Shown piece after piece: positions 6,239 through 15,665 of a stretch of 64,000 nt of DNA. Source of the DNA: RGIG995 sp045542115 (GTDB lineage Bacteria; Bacillota; Clostridia; Oscillospirales; UBA644). The DNA is taken from assembly GCA_045542115.1 (NCBI GenBank), contig JAZQKK010000007.1:1-64000 (forward strand). Direction: 5' to 3'. The number at the start of each line of letters is the position of its first letter. Position 1 is the stretch's first letter. The notes under the pieces were generated by a model. That model searched no databases. It saw nothing but the letters and a program-made list of their open reading frames with translations, and was not told the DNA's origin. Made by a program: the position numbers and the translations under genes.

Positions 6239-9127
6239 ATGGGAGATTGGACCTCGACTGCCGAAGTTTACGATTTACAGGTCAATGGGCTTTGCGAACC
6301 GATGGGCTTGGATGTCCGTCCGGTGTTCCGTTGGAAAATGAAGTCTGGAAAAATTGGAGCACGGCAAACGTCCTATTCCATTACCGTCGTCGACGAGAAA
6401 GAAAGCATCGTCTGGGAGACCGGATGGGTGGAATGTGACCTCTCCGTGGGGATTTTGTACGCTGGCGAGGCGTTGCAATCTGCTATGAAGTATATGGTAT
6501 CCGTAAAAATAAAGACGGAAGATGGGGCAGAGACTCCTGCCGTTCAAACGACGTTTGAAACGGGACTGTTAGAAGAAGATGCTTTTGCCGATACCCAATG
6601 GATTACCCTTGACGAAGGAAGTTATCCCGGGGAAAAATCCACGAATCTTCCTGCCTATCGCCGGTCGTTTACCGCCAAAGCAGACGCCGTTATCGTGAAG
6701 GCCAGACTGTATACTTCCGGATTGGGAGTTTATGAAAGTTATCTCAACGGCCAACGGGTGGGGCGTCGCTTGCCCGACGGGTCGATTCAATACGAAGAAT
6801 TGAAGCCCGGCTACACTCAGATGGAAGACCGGAAATTTTACAGTACCTACGACGTGACCTGGATGCTGGAAAACGGCAGGGAAAACGTCCTGTCTTCCGT
6901 AGTCACCACCGGATGGTGGAATGGACCGGTGGTGCAGTATCAGATGCCGGAGTCTCTTTGTTTCCGGGAAACGGCCTACTTGGCAAAGTTGGTCATTACC
7001 TATGACGATGGCAGCGTTACCGTCATCAACACCGACCGTAACTGGAAGGCGCTGCGGACCTCTGCCGTTCAGGAAGGCACCGGCATTTGGGAGGGAGAAG
7101 TTTACAACGCCGCCGTGGATCGACGTTGGATGCTTCCGGGATATGAGGACGGTCACTGGCACGGGGTCAAATTCAATGGCGAATTTACCGGAAAATTATG
7201 CGCTTGGGACGGAGTTCCCGTTTGCGTCCGAAATGATTTGGAACACGCCCCCAAAGGGATAACGGTTTATCAGGGGGCTGAGGGGGCTCGGGAAGGGTTT
7301 TACGGAAAAATTCGCGTGGTCCAAACCCACAGCTCCATTGACTCCAACGGGGTGACTGTGATTCCGGGGCAGACGTTGTTGGTGGATTTTGGCCAGAATT
7401 TTTCCGGATGGGAGTATCTGGAATTGAAAACCCAGCCGGGGACCCGGATTTACGTGAAGCACGGAGAAATGCTGAACGACGCCGACGGGCAGATTTCCCG
7501 GAATAACGACGGACCGGAGGGGAGTCTTTACAATTTCAATTACACCAAAAATACCAAGACGGTGGGACGGACGATTTATTATGCTGCCGGTCTGGAACAG
7601 GGGGAACGGTATCACCCTTCTTTTACCTTCTACGGATTCCGCTATTTGGAAATTACCGCGGATAAGCCCGTGACGTTTTATGGGATTGCAGGGCAAGTGG
7701 TCACGTCGGCCCACGCCGACACCGGGGTTTTGGAGACCTGTAACAAAGACGTCAATCAACTGATTTCCAACGCCCGGTGGGGAATGTATTCCAATTATCT
7801 TTCCGTGCCCGTGGATTGCCCTCAACGGGATGAACGGCAAGGCTGGACGGCGGATACGCAAAATTTTGCGGAAGCCGGGTGCTATCTGAACGATTCCAAG
7901 AGTTTTTTGGAAAAATATATGGTGGATATCCGGGATGCTCAAGACCCCAAAACCGGTTCGATTCCCGGCGTTGCCCCCACGGGATATAAATACGGTGCCC
8001 GCTGGGGCGTGGTCGGTTGGGCGGATGCTGTGGTGCTGATTCCTTGGTTTTTATATTTGATGTACGGGGATGCTACGGTTCTTCGGGAGAATTGGGATGC
8101 GATGGTCCTGTTTATGGAGTCGTATATGGCCAACACCCGGGGAAATGGGGGAAACTACGGCACGTTGAATAGCCCGAAAGGGGAGAAGGTGGAAGCCTAC
8201 GGGGATTGGTTGTCGTTGGAAAACGACGGTCAAGACGTTTCTGACCGGTTGGCTATCGCCTACTACGCCTGGGACGGGATGCTGATGTCCAAAATAGCGA
8301 AAGTTTTGGGGAAAGGCGATGCCGTTGTGGAGAAATATAACGCTGTATACCAGACGGAAAAGGCGTTGTTTCAGCGTAATTACCTTTGTGAAGACGGAAC
8401 GTTGGATATGGACGTGCAGTCGGTCTGCCTGTATGCTCTGTATCTGGACCTTTTGCCCAATGAGGCTTCGGTCAATGCAGTGAAAAAGCAATTGATTTCC
8501 AATATGGAGCGGAACGGCTACCGTCTGTGTACCGGTTTTTTGGGAACGGAGATTTTAATGCATACGTTGACCAAAATCGGACGGAGCGATATTGCGTATC
8601 GGTTGTTGCTACAACACGAATTCCCCTCGTGGCTCTATTCGGTAGACCAGGGAGCAACCACCATTTGGGAGCGGTGGAATTCCTATACCGTGGAAGATGG
8701 ATTTTACGGTTTGAAGCCCGGCTCCAATTCCTTTAATCATTACAGTTACGGCAGTGTGGTTGCCTGGATGTTCCGGGGAATGGCCGGCATTGGTTACGAC
8801 GAATCCCGCCCCGGATTTAAACATATCCTTCTTTGCCCCCATCGAGAGAAATCTCTTCCCAACGTTGAGGCTTGTTATGATTCTGCTTACGGTAAGATTA
8901 TAAGCAAGATGAGAGAGACGGAAGACGGTTGGCAATATCAAGTCACCGTTCCTGCCAATACCACAGCGACGGTCCGTGTGCCGGTGAGCCGTCCCGACGG
9001 CGTGTGGGTCAACGGCCGTGTGGGGCTTACGGATGGCGAAGGAATCACCTTCGTGGAATTTGACGAAGCGTCCGGCATTGCCACCTTTGAAGTTGTTGCA
9101 GGAACGTATTGTTTCCTCGTAAAATAG
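6239..9127 (+). CDS. Alpha-L-rhamnosidase, GH78
   Basis: This 962-residue enzyme should remove terminal alpha-L-rhamnose from pectin side chains, flavonoid glycosides or similar compounds. The domain order is that of GH78: N-terminal beta-sandwiches (about 1-490), including the carbohydrate-binding part with ESYLNGQRVG, then an (alpha/alpha)6 barrel with the acid motif CPQRDERQGW near 525-535, and a C-terminal beta domain. WERWNSY near 815 is the second conserved barrel motif. There is no signal peptide. AAAGGAG lies 7 bases before the ATG. A bidirectional terminator follows. The neighbouring fucosidase and GH28-like genes suggest joint use of a rhamnose- and fucose-bearing plant glycan; this is inference. 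Confidence 0.93.
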   Translation: MGDWTSTAEVYDLQVNGLCEPMGLDVRPVFRWKMKSGKIGARQTSYSITVVDEKESIVWETGWVECDLSVGILYAGEALQSAMKYMVSVKIKTEDGAETPAVQTTFETGLLEEDAFADTQWITLDEGSYPGEKSTNLPAYRRSFTAKADAVIVKARLYTSGLGVYESYLNGQRVGRRLPDGSIQYEELKPGYTQMEDRKFYSTYDVTWMLENGRENVLSSVVTTGWWNGPVVQYQMPESLCFRETAYLAKLVITYDDGSVTVINTDRNWKALRTSAVQEGTGIWEGEVYNAAVDRRWMLPGYEDGHWHGVKFNGEFTGKLCAWDGVPVCVRNDLEHAPKGITVYQGAEGAREGFYGKIRVVQTHSSIDSNGVTVIPGQTLLVDFGQNFSGWEYLELKTQPGTRIYVKHGEMLNDADGQISRNNDGPEGSLYNFNYTKNTKTVGRTIYYAAGLEQGERYHPSFTFYGFRYLEITADKPVTFYGIAGQVVTSAHADTGVLETCNKDVNQLISNARWGMYSNYLSVPVDCPQRDERQGWTADTQNFAEAGCYLNDSKSFLEKYMVDIRDAQDPKTGSIPGVAPTGYKYGARWGVVGWADAVVLIPWFLYLMYGDATVLRENWDAMVLFMESYMANTRGNGGNYGTLNSPKGEKVEAYGDWLSLENDGQDVSDRLAIAYYAWDGMLMSKIAKVLGKGDAVVEKYNAVYQTEKALFQRNYLCEDGTLDMDVQSVCLYALYLDLLPNEASVNAVKKQLISNMERNGYRLCTGFLGTEILMHTLTKIGRSDIAYRLLLQHEFPSWLYSVDQGATTIWERWNSYTVEDGFYGLKPGSNSFNHYSYGSVVAWMFRGMAGIGYDESRPGFKHILLCPHREKSLPNVEACYDSAYGKIISKMRETEDGWQYQVTVPANTTATVRVPVSRPDGVWVNGRVGLTDGEGITFVEFDEASGIATFEVVAGTYCFLVK

Positions 9128-9133
9128 CAATAT

Positions 9134-9180
9134 AAAGACCCGAACAAGGAACGCGAATTCTCTTGTTCGGGTCTTTTTTT
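9134..9180. terminator. Bidirectional terminator
   Basis: AAAGACCCGAACAAG pairs over 15 bases with CTTGTTCGGGTCTTT. It separates the convergent genes ending at 9127 and 9200. Confidence 0.85.
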
Positions 9181-9199
9181 ATGATATAGAACGGATTTC

Positions 9200-10354
9200 T
9201 CAGAAGGTTGCAACGCGCGGCAGGTCTCCTACCAGACGGTCCACGTCTTTGATGTGCCGTCCCTGATATCCGTGTTCCGCCAAATATTTGCAAGGTTCCA
9301 GGACTCTTTGTTCAAAGTCGGGTAAATAGTATTTGTAATCGGAATAAAAATACTGTTCGTGAATCATCACCGAAACGAATCCTCCCCGGGTGGGAGATTG
9401 AACGGTTTGTTCCAGCAGTTCCATATTTTCCTTGTGGGTCTTGCTGTTCAACACAATATCAATACGGCCGAACAGAACGTCGGTTTCGGTATCTTTCCAG
9501 AAATCCCGATGGTAGACGTAATCTATCAATTCTTTCGGCGCGTAGTAAGCCACCGGTGCTCCCGTGGGGGCGAAATAACCGGTCATTGCCCGGTACCCCA
9601 TCTTCCGCAGGGTCGAGACGCCTTCCTGATTGGCCTCACCAAAATGGACGGTGGTGCATCCGCTCAAAACTTCCGGTCCGGCAAAGCGACGAATTTCATT
9701 TAAAATCTGCTTCGCGTCTTCTTCCACGGTCTTCCCGTCGGCGTATTTGTACGGCTCGGGGGGAAATTCGCCCTTGGCGTGGAAGGAAAATTTCAGCCAA
9801 TCTGCATTGGCCCGAAATTCGTCCCGGAATTTGTCGGTCATCATCGAGAGATTGAAATAGGCCCGGTCTCCGGAAAAGAAGGAACGGGATTTCTCGTCAA
9901 ATTCGTAAAACAGATTCAAGTGGACTTTCGCACCGTATAAATCGTGGGCTTTTTTATAGACTGCAAGATACGGATTTTCAAAGATGGACCGGTATTCGTC
10001 TTTGTGGTCGTTGATGTCACAAAGAAAAATAAGGTTGTCATCCGAGGAAAGACGGTATCCGCCAATGGGATTGTCCAATCGGAAAACGGTAACGGAATAT
10101 TCCGTACCGTCGGTTTCGTCCTTTGCCGAAAGAATGCAGTCGTGACCGATGACCGGGACGGTTGCCCGATAAATCCCCGTTTCTTCCTTTGCGGAGGTTC
10201 CGCAGATGGTGACCTTGTGGCCCTGGGGCGCTTGCACCGAGACGGAGATCATCACCCCATCTTTCACGACCGTTCCGTCGTTGTCGTTGATGCAGTCCCC
10301 GTCAATGGGGAACAAAAACCGAATGGGGGCATTTGTGCAAAAAAAGTCTCTCAT
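9200..10354 (-). CDS. Polysaccharide-deacetylase-like protein
   Basis: The product has 384 residues and no clear family. After a beta-rich N-terminal domain (about 1-115) comes a stretch resembling the NodB/glycosidase-deacetylase barrel: IFLCDINDH, KVHLNLFYEFDE, LKFSFHAKGEFPP, CTTVHFGEANQEGVSTLRKMG and, later, MIHEQYF. Spaced Asp and His residues could bind a metal, but I cannot line them up with certainty. No signal peptide. The ATG at 10354 is chosen because AAGGAG lies 7 bases upstream; an ATG two codons earlier is only one base from that site. It faces the rhamnosidase gene tail to tail and may belong to the same sugar island. Confidence 0.6.
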   Translation of the reverse strand: MRDFFCTNAPIRFLFPIDGDCINDNDGTVVKDGVMISVSVQAPQGHKVTICGTSAKEETGIYRATVPVIGHDCILSAKDETDGTEYSVTVFRLDNPIGGYRLSSDDNLIFLCDINDHKDEYRSIFENPYLAVYKKAHDLYGAKVHLNLFYEFDEKSRSFFSGDRAYFNLSMMTDKFRDEFRANADWLKFSFHAKGEFPPEPYKYADGKTVEEDAKQILNEIRRFAGPEVLSGCTTVHFGEANQEGVSTLRKMGYRAMTGYFAPTGAPVAYYAPKELIDYVYHRDFWKDTETDVLFGRIDIVLNSKTHKENMELLEQTVQSPTRGGFVSVMIHEQYFYSDYKYYLPDFEQRVLEPCKYLAEHGYQGRHIKDVDRLVGDLPRVATF

Positions 10355-10382
10355 CGTCATTCTCCTTGAATCCTTTTTCTTT

Positions 10383-10411
10383 ATTATAACAAAAAAGAAA
10401 CGAAATGTAAA
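10383..10411 (-). promoter_or_regulatory. Sigma-A promoter of the 9200-10354 gene
   Basis: On the minus strand TTTACA (10406-10411), 17 bases, TATAAT (10383-10388), about 30 bases before the start codon. Confidence 0.7.
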
Positions 10412-10518
10412 GAACAAATCCCGGCTTTTTTAGGAGAATATCCGGTTTTTTTGGAATCGGTTACAAAATGACTCTTAAAACGAATTGTCCGTCGGATACG
10501 GAAAATTTGTCAAATTTC

Positions 10519-10547
10519 TTGCTTTTTCGTCTAAGGTGTGGTATAAT
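10519..10547 (+). promoter_or_regulatory. Sigma-A promoter of the CotH gene
   Basis: TTGCTT (10519-10524), 17 bases, TATAAT (10542-10547) with TGG immediately before the -10, so both a -35 and an extended -10 are present. Confidence 0.75.
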
Positions 10548-10585
10548 ATATTTTATAGGACGTCGTAAGAAAGGAAGGAATCAGA

Positions 10586-12886
10586 ATGAAACGTTGGTTA
10601 AGTTTGTTTTTATCGGGATTGTTCGTCGTTTTTTCCGTGGTTGGATGCAGTTCTCCCTCGGTTCCTTCCACAGACCTATCCACCGATGAAGCAGAAGAAA
10701 CGGTTTTGCCCGGAAATATTATCATCAACGAAGTGATGCCCGACAATGAGAAGGTCACGCTGGGGCATACGTTGGATTGGGTGGAACTGTATTCTCTGGA
10801 AGAAGGGACCGTGGATTTGTCCCAATATGCCCTGACCGACGACCTTTCCAAGCCCAATGCGTTCCCTTTAACCGGACTGGTTTTGTCGGAAGGTCAGTAT
10901 TTTGCGGTGGCATTGCCGGAGGATGCTCCTTTTCATTTATCTTCTGCCGGAGAGACGGTCTATCTCACGTTTCGGGGCAAAGAAGTCTCCCGCCTCGCTT
11001 ATCCCGAATCCAAAAACGGAGAATCCTTCTCCTTCCTGGGAGTTTGTGACTATCCCACTCCGGGGCAGGCAAATACTAAAGAAGGGTATCTGGCCTATTT
11101 GGATGCTCAACCGCTGCCCCCCTTGGCTCTGACGGAGGGATTATCTTCGGGAAGCGGATACGATTGGGTGGAAGTGACAAACACTTCGGGAACGCCCGTG
11201 GACCTCTCTTTGTATACGTTGACCGATAAGCGGAAAGAACCTTCCCGGTATCCTTTCCCGGCGGTGACCTTGCAACCGGGAGAACGGTTCGTGGTCTACT
11301 GTTCCGCAGACCCGGCGCAAGGGACGCAACACGCCCCCTTTAAACTTTCTTCCCAGGGCGAAACGGTGTATTTGCTCCGGCAAGGGCAGTTTTGCGATGC
11401 CTTGACCCTTCCCTCGGATCTTGCGGAAAACGAAAGTTACGGACGGGCAGGGAAACAGTACCGTTATTTTGCCGTGCCCACCCCCGGAAGTGAAAACGGG
11501 GAAGGATACGAAGCGACCCTGGGAGTCCCCCTTGCGAATCTTCCTTCCGGGATCTATTCCCAACCCCTCTCTGTGGAGTTGTCCGGGGAGGGAACGATTT
11601 ATTATACCCTGGACGGAAGCCGCCCCACCACGGCCTCTTCGGTGTACCGTCAGCCCATTGTTGTGGAGGGTGTTACCACGATTCGCACCTTCTGTGCCAC
11701 CGAGACCCGTATCGGGGAAATGACGGCTTATACGTATCTTGTCGGCGTTTCCCACGACCTTCCGGTGGTTTCCGTTTCCCTTCCTCAGGATTGTTTGACG
11801 GGGGAAGAAACGGGGATTCTCAATCATATTGAACAAGATTTTGAATACGAAGGACAAGTGACCCTTTTGGAGGGCGGAACGGAAGCCTTTTCCGTGCCCT
11901 TCGGATTCCGTTTGCACGGCAACGGCAGTCGAAAAGAAGCCAAGCAGAATTTCCAACTGCGGTTCCGTTCCCAATACGGTCCGGGAGAATTGGTCTATCC
12001 TTTGTTTGAAAACCGCTCCTTTGACCGGTTTGATTCTCTTCTCCTCAAAGGGGGAAGCGAAGATTGGGGCAGTGCTGTTCTCCGGGACGAGCTTGCCACG
12101 TCGTTGGTTGATACAACGACTTCTTTGTATGCCCAGGCTGTGAAGCCCGTGGTTCTGTATCTCGGAGGAGAATATTGGGGGATCTATTATCTGCGGGAAC
12201 GGTTCAGCGACACGTACGTGTCCGACCATTTAAATCTGCCGGAAGGCGGTGTGGACCTGTTGTATTCTTCCGGGGGATATGCCCAGACCGGGTCCGCCCG
12301 GGATTTTACCGCATTGAAAACTTACGTTACTTCCCACGATATGACCACCGATGAGGCCTACGATTATCTGTGTTCCCAGATTGACGCGCAGAGTTTGATG
12401 GATTGGTATATCTGTCGCTCTTATCTGGGAGACCGGGATTTGGCGAATATTCGCCGGTTTCGTTCGTCTCACGGGGACGGAAAATGGCGTTGGATGTTCT
12501 TTGATTTGGATTGGGCGTTTTATACCAAAGAGGCTCCTGTCTCCTGGCCTTTGGAAAATTACGGAGGCGACGCGGTTCTGATAAACGCCCTGTTGAAGCA
12601 TCCCCGGGGCAGAGATGCCTTTTTGAAGCGGTACGGGGAATTGATGCAGACGATTCTCAATGAAACGTATATCAATCAAAGCCTGGACCGGTTGATTTCG
12701 TCCATTCAATCGGAAATTCCCCGGGACCGGCAGCGGTGGGGAAAAACCGTTGCCGGATGGGAAGAATCCATTGCCAGAATTCGCAATTACGTGAAGGACG
12801 GTGCTCGGGACGACGTGGTCAAAGCCGATTTGAAACAGTATTTTTCTTTGACCGACGAAGAATTTTCTACATATTTTGGTTCTTGA
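10586..12886 (+). CDS. CotH-kinase-type lipoprotein with lamin-tail domains
   Basis: This 766-residue protein begins with a lipoprotein signal peptide with the lipobox VVGC, so it should be anchored outside the membrane. Two lamin-tail-type beta domains follow (about 45-165 and 175-300; IINEVMPDN and YDWVEVTNTSG are typical). Next is a chitobiase-like segment with IYYTLDGSRPT near 335-345. The C-terminal half is a CotH domain: FRLHGNGSR, LLLKGGSEDW, YWGIYYLRERF and the metal-binding-like FFDLDWAF near 640. CotH in Bacillus is a spore-coat protein kinase. An extracellular lipoprotein version probably has another role, such as a surface or cellulosome-like function. The next gene starts 13 bases after the stop. 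Confidence 0.85.
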   Translation: MKRWLSLFLSGLFVVFSVVGCSSPSVPSTDLSTDEAEETVLPGNIIINEVMPDNEKVTLGHTLDWVELYSLEEGTVDLSQYALTDDLSKPNAFPLTGLVLSEGQYFAVALPEDAPFHLSSAGETVYLTFRGKEVSRLAYPESKNGESFSFLGVCDYPTPGQANTKEGYLAYLDAQPLPPLALTEGLSSGSGYDWVEVTNTSGTPVDLSLYTLTDKRKEPSRYPFPAVTLQPGERFVVYCSADPAQGTQHAPFKLSSQGETVYLLRQGQFCDALTLPSDLAENESYGRAGKQYRYFAVPTPGSENGEGYEATLGVPLANLPSGIYSQPLSVELSGEGTIYYTLDGSRPTTASSVYRQPIVVEGVTTIRTFCATETRIGEMTAYTYLVGVSHDLPVVSVSLPQDCLTGEETGILNHIEQDFEYEGQVTLLEGGTEAFSVPFGFRLHGNGSRKEAKQNFQLRFRSQYGPGELVYPLFENRSFDRFDSLLLKGGSEDWGSAVLRDELATSLVDTTTSLYAQAVKPVVLYLGGEYWGIYYLRERFSDTYVSDHLNLPEGGVDLLYSSGGYAQTGSARDFTALKTYVTSHDMTTDEAYDYLCSQIDAQSLMDWYICRSYLGDRDLANIRRFRSSHGDGKWRWMFFDLDWAFYTKEAPVSWPLENYGGDAVLINALLKHPRGRDAFLKRYGELMQTILNETYINQSLDRLISSIQSEIPRDRQRWGKTVAGWEESIARIRNYVKDGARDDVVKADLKQYFSLTDEEFSTYFGS

Positions 12887-12899
12887 AAGGAAGAGCGGG

Positions 12900-14480
12900 A
12901 TGAAATCGGACCGTGTTACGTATCTGACGAATATTTTGTTCCCCTGCGTGGTCTTTTCCGGTGCGACCGGGGTAGTGGCAGGGAGTTTGATTTTTCTGTT
13001 CCGCCAGGGAGCCTCTTTGATGGGGCGTTGGTCTTCGATGGGCTATCAATGGGCGGGAGTACATCCCGTCCGTGTGGGATTATTGCTTCTTGCCGCCGGG
13101 GTTTTGGGACTGATCTCCTGGTTTTTTTGGAAGTATCTTCCCGATTGTCGCGGAGGCGGGATTCCGGCCTCGGTTGGTTGGGTCCGGGGATTGCTTTCCT
13201 TTCGATGGGTCTCTTGTTTGTTCGGGGTGTTTGCCTCGTCGATGATTACGTTTTTGGGGGGTATCCCTTTGGGAACGGAAGGTCCCAGTGTTCAGATCGG
13301 AACTGCGGTAGGAAAGGGGACGGTGCGTCTGTTGGGGCGCCGGCATCCCGCTTGGGACCGATACGTAATGACCGGGGGTGCCAGTGCGGGCTTTGCCGCC
13401 GCTACCGGGGCTCCTTTGACGGGGATTTTATTTGCTTTCGAAGACGCCCATCGACGGTTTTCTCCGATGCTTTTGATGGTTTCGGCAATGACCGCTGTGT
13501 CCGGGGCTTTGACGGTGCGAGGGTTATTTGCCCTGACCGGGCAGTCCTGGAAATTGTTTGATTTCCCCCAAAGCCCGGCGTTGCCCTTGCGTCATTGCTG
13601 GACGGCACTTCTTTTGGGTGTTTTTTGCGGGTTGTTTGCCGTGTTGTTTACCCGGTTGTACAGTCTTTTGGGAAGCGTGCTGAAAAAGGGAAACAAGCAG
13701 ATTCCCCCGGTTGTCCGGATTGTTTTTCTGTTCGTTTGTGTGGCTCTGTTGGGTGTGTGGCTCCCGGGAATGACCGGGTCGGGCCATCACTTGATGGAAG
13801 AAGCCTTCCGGGGCAACGGTGCGTGGTGGATTTTGATTCTGCTTTTGTGTGCCCGCTCTCTGTTTTTGATTTTGGCGAATAACTTAGGAGTCACCGGAGG
13901 ATTATTCCTTCCCACCCTCACCTTCGGCGCTTTGTTGGGAGCCTTGTGGGGCAAGGGTTTGATGGCCGCCGGACTTTTGTCGCAAGAGTATTTCGGCGTG
14001 ATGGTCATCGTGGGAATGTGTTCTTTTCTCGGAGCATCTTCCCGTACGCCTCTGATGGCAATTGCTTTTTCCTTGGAAGCCTTGTCGGGAATCGGAAACG
14101 TTCTTCCCGTCATTTTGGGAGTTTGTTTTGCTTACGTGGTAATCGAATTAACGGGAACCGAGTGCTTTATCGACCGGGTCCTTTCCCAAAAAGTAGAAAG
14201 CGAAGCCAAAGGAAAAAATATGGTGACCGTGGAAGAAAAATTTACCGTACGCCCCCAATCGTTCGCGATCGGAAAAGAGGTTCGGGATATCTTATGGCCG
14301 CCCCGGTGTCAGGTCTTATCTATTGACCGGAACCACTCCGCAGCCCACGGGGGTGCCACCCTTTCCCAAGGGGACATTCTGCTTCTTTATTACCGAACCT
14401 ATGACACGAATCAGACCCAACGGGAGTTAGAGTCGTTGCTGGGTCCTCAGTCAGAAGAAGAAAATGAAAAAAGCACTTGA
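12900..14480 (+). CDS. ClC-family chloride channel or exchanger with TrkA-C domain
   Basis: The 526-residue membrane protein carries the ClC signatures: CRGGGIPA, GTEGPSVQIG (the gating glutamate is present) and APLTGILFAFED. It has about ten hydrophobic segments. At the position of the second glutamate of the E. coli EE pair, used for proton exchange, the sequence has Asp, so whether it exchanges H+ is uncertain. Residues from about 450 form a TrkA-C-like cytoplasmic domain, probably a ligand sensor. The start at 12900 follows GGAAG; an in-frame ATG at 12876 overlaps the previous gene and has no site. It is probably co-transcribed with the CotH gene. Confidence 0.88.
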   Translation: MKSDRVTYLTNILFPCVVFSGATGVVAGSLIFLFRQGASLMGRWSSMGYQWAGVHPVRVGLLLLAAGVLGLISWFFWKYLPDCRGGGIPASVGWVRGLLSFRWVSCLFGVFASSMITFLGGIPLGTEGPSVQIGTAVGKGTVRLLGRRHPAWDRYVMTGGASAGFAAATGAPLTGILFAFEDAHRRFSPMLLMVSAMTAVSGALTVRGLFALTGQSWKLFDFPQSPALPLRHCWTALLLGVFCGLFAVLFTRLYSLLGSVLKKGNKQIPPVVRIVFLFVCVALLGVWLPGMTGSGHHLMEEAFRGNGAWWILILLLCARSLFLILANNLGVTGGLFLPTLTFGALLGALWGKGLMAAGLLSQEYFGVMVIVGMCSFLGASSRTPLMAIAFSLEALSGIGNVLPVILGVCFAYVVIELTGTECFIDRVLSQKVESEAKGKNMVTVEEKFTVRPQSFAIGKEVRDILWPPRCQVLSIDRNHSAAHGGATLSQGDILLLYYRTYDTNQTQRELESLLGPQSEEENEKST

Positions 14481-14504
14481 TTTTTTGAAACGAATGTGAT
14501 ATAA
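14476..14504 (+). promoter_or_regulatory. Sigma-A promoter of trpS
   Basis: TTGATT (14476-14481), 17 bases, TATAAT (14499-14504). The -35 box overlaps the stop codon of the preceding ClC gene. The leader is too short (about 40 bases) for a T-box. Confidence 0.75.
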
Positions 14505-14549
14505 TGTACTATATTGTATCAGAAACCAAGGAATCGGAGATTATTTGAT

Positions 14550-15539
14550 ATGGCACAAAAGAAACGTATTTTGACCGGAGACCGCACCACCGGAAAACTC
14601 CATTTGGGGCACTACGTGGGCAGTTTGCAGAACCGGGTTCGTCTTCAAGACGATTATGAAACCTTTATTTTAATGGCGGATATTCAGGCGTTGACCACCC
14701 ACTTTGAGAATCCTTCTCTCATCAACGGAAGTATTTACAACGTGGCGATTGATAATCTTTCCGTGGGGCTGGACCCCAACAAAGTCACCTTCGTTCAGCA
14801 GTCCCAGATTAAGGCGATTGCCGAGTTGACGGTCTTTTATTCGATGCTCATCAGCGTCAATACTTTGCGGCACAATCCCACCATTAAAACCGAAGCGGCC
14901 AATTACGGATATAACGATATGACATACGGCTTTTTGGGGTATCCCGTCAGCCAGGCGGCGGATATTACCTTCTGCAACGCGGAATTGGTTCCCGTGGGAG
15001 AAGACCAGTTGCCCCACATCGAAGTGGCTCGGAAATTGGTCCGCCGGATGAACGATTTATACGGCACGAAACTTCTGGAACCCAAAGCAATGCTTTCTTC
15101 CTGTACCCGTTTGATGGGATTGGACGGAAACAGCAAGATGGGAAAATCCCTGGGCAACGCCATCTATCTTTCCGACCCCGCCGAAGTCATCAACGAGAAA
15201 ATTCGTTTGGCGGTCACCGACCCCTCCCGTATCCGGGCAAAGGACCCGGGACATCCCGACGTTTGCGCTGTCAGTAAGTATCAAAAGGTATTCAACGAAG
15301 AAGAATACGAAGATATCTGTGAACGCTGTAAAGCCGGACAGATTGGCTGTGTGGCCTGCAAGAAGCGTCTTGCGGAAAAACTGAACGGTCTTCTGGACCC
15401 CTTCCGGGAACGCAGAGCTTATTACGAAGCCCATATGGACGAGGTGAAAGAAATCGTCAATTCCGGTTCCGACCGCGCCAACAAGATTGGTGATGAAACC
15501 GTGGGCCAGATCAAAGAAGCAATGTCCCTGAAAATCTAA
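14550..15539 (+). CDS. trpS: Tryptophan--tRNA ligase
   Basis: This enzyme charges tRNA-Trp with tryptophan. The 329-residue product is a class I synthetase of normal bacterial length. It shows HLGH (HIGH-type) near residue 20, the tryptophan-site stretch around GYPVSQAADI, and KMGKS (KMSKS-type) near 194. A cysteine pair-rich segment (CERC, CVACKK) near 260 is seen in some clostridial homologues. The ATG at 14550 is chosen over one at 14514, which has no ribosome site and lies only ten bases past the -10 box. It appears to be transcribed alone and ends at a terminator. Confidence 0.95.
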   Translation: MAQKKRILTGDRTTGKLHLGHYVGSLQNRVRLQDDYETFILMADIQALTTHFENPSLINGSIYNVAIDNLSVGLDPNKVTFVQQSQIKAIAELTVFYSMLISVNTLRHNPTIKTEAANYGYNDMTYGFLGYPVSQAADITFCNAELVPVGEDQLPHIEVARKLVRRMNDLYGTKLLEPKAMLSSCTRLMGLDGNSKMGKSLGNAIYLSDPAEVINEKIRLAVTDPSRIRAKDPGHPDVCAVSKYQKVFNEEEYEDICERCKAGQIGCVACKKRLAEKLNGLLDPFRERRAYYEAHMDEVKEIVNSGSDRANKIGDETVGQIKEAMSLKI

Positions 15540-15544
15540 ATATG

Positions 15545-15575
15545 AAAAGGCGTCGTTTGTTACGGCGCCTTTTTT
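15545..15575 (+). terminator. Terminator of trpS
   Basis: AAAAGGCGTCG pairs with CGGCGCCTTTT and ends in a T run just after the trpS stop. Confidence 0.8.
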
Positions 15576-15618
15576 CAACTTTTTTCGCCTTTGAACATAA
15601 GATGAAATGAAGGCCCGG

Positions 15619-15638
15619 TACATATCGCAAGATATGTA
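15619..15638. promoter_or_regulatory. Perfect inverted repeat before the Cys-rich gene
   Basis: TACATATC and GATATGTA flank a GCAA tetraloop. It can be an mRNA hairpin 28 bases before the start codon or a protein-binding palindrome. No sigma-A promoter is evident beside it. Confidence 0.5.
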
Positions 15639-15665
15639 ATTTACCGAAAAGGACGGTCTTCTTTT

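Noticed and set aside
14505..14549. T-box leader before trpS
   Set aside because: Only about 45 bases separate the -10 box and the start; there is no room for a T-box and no terminator in the leader.
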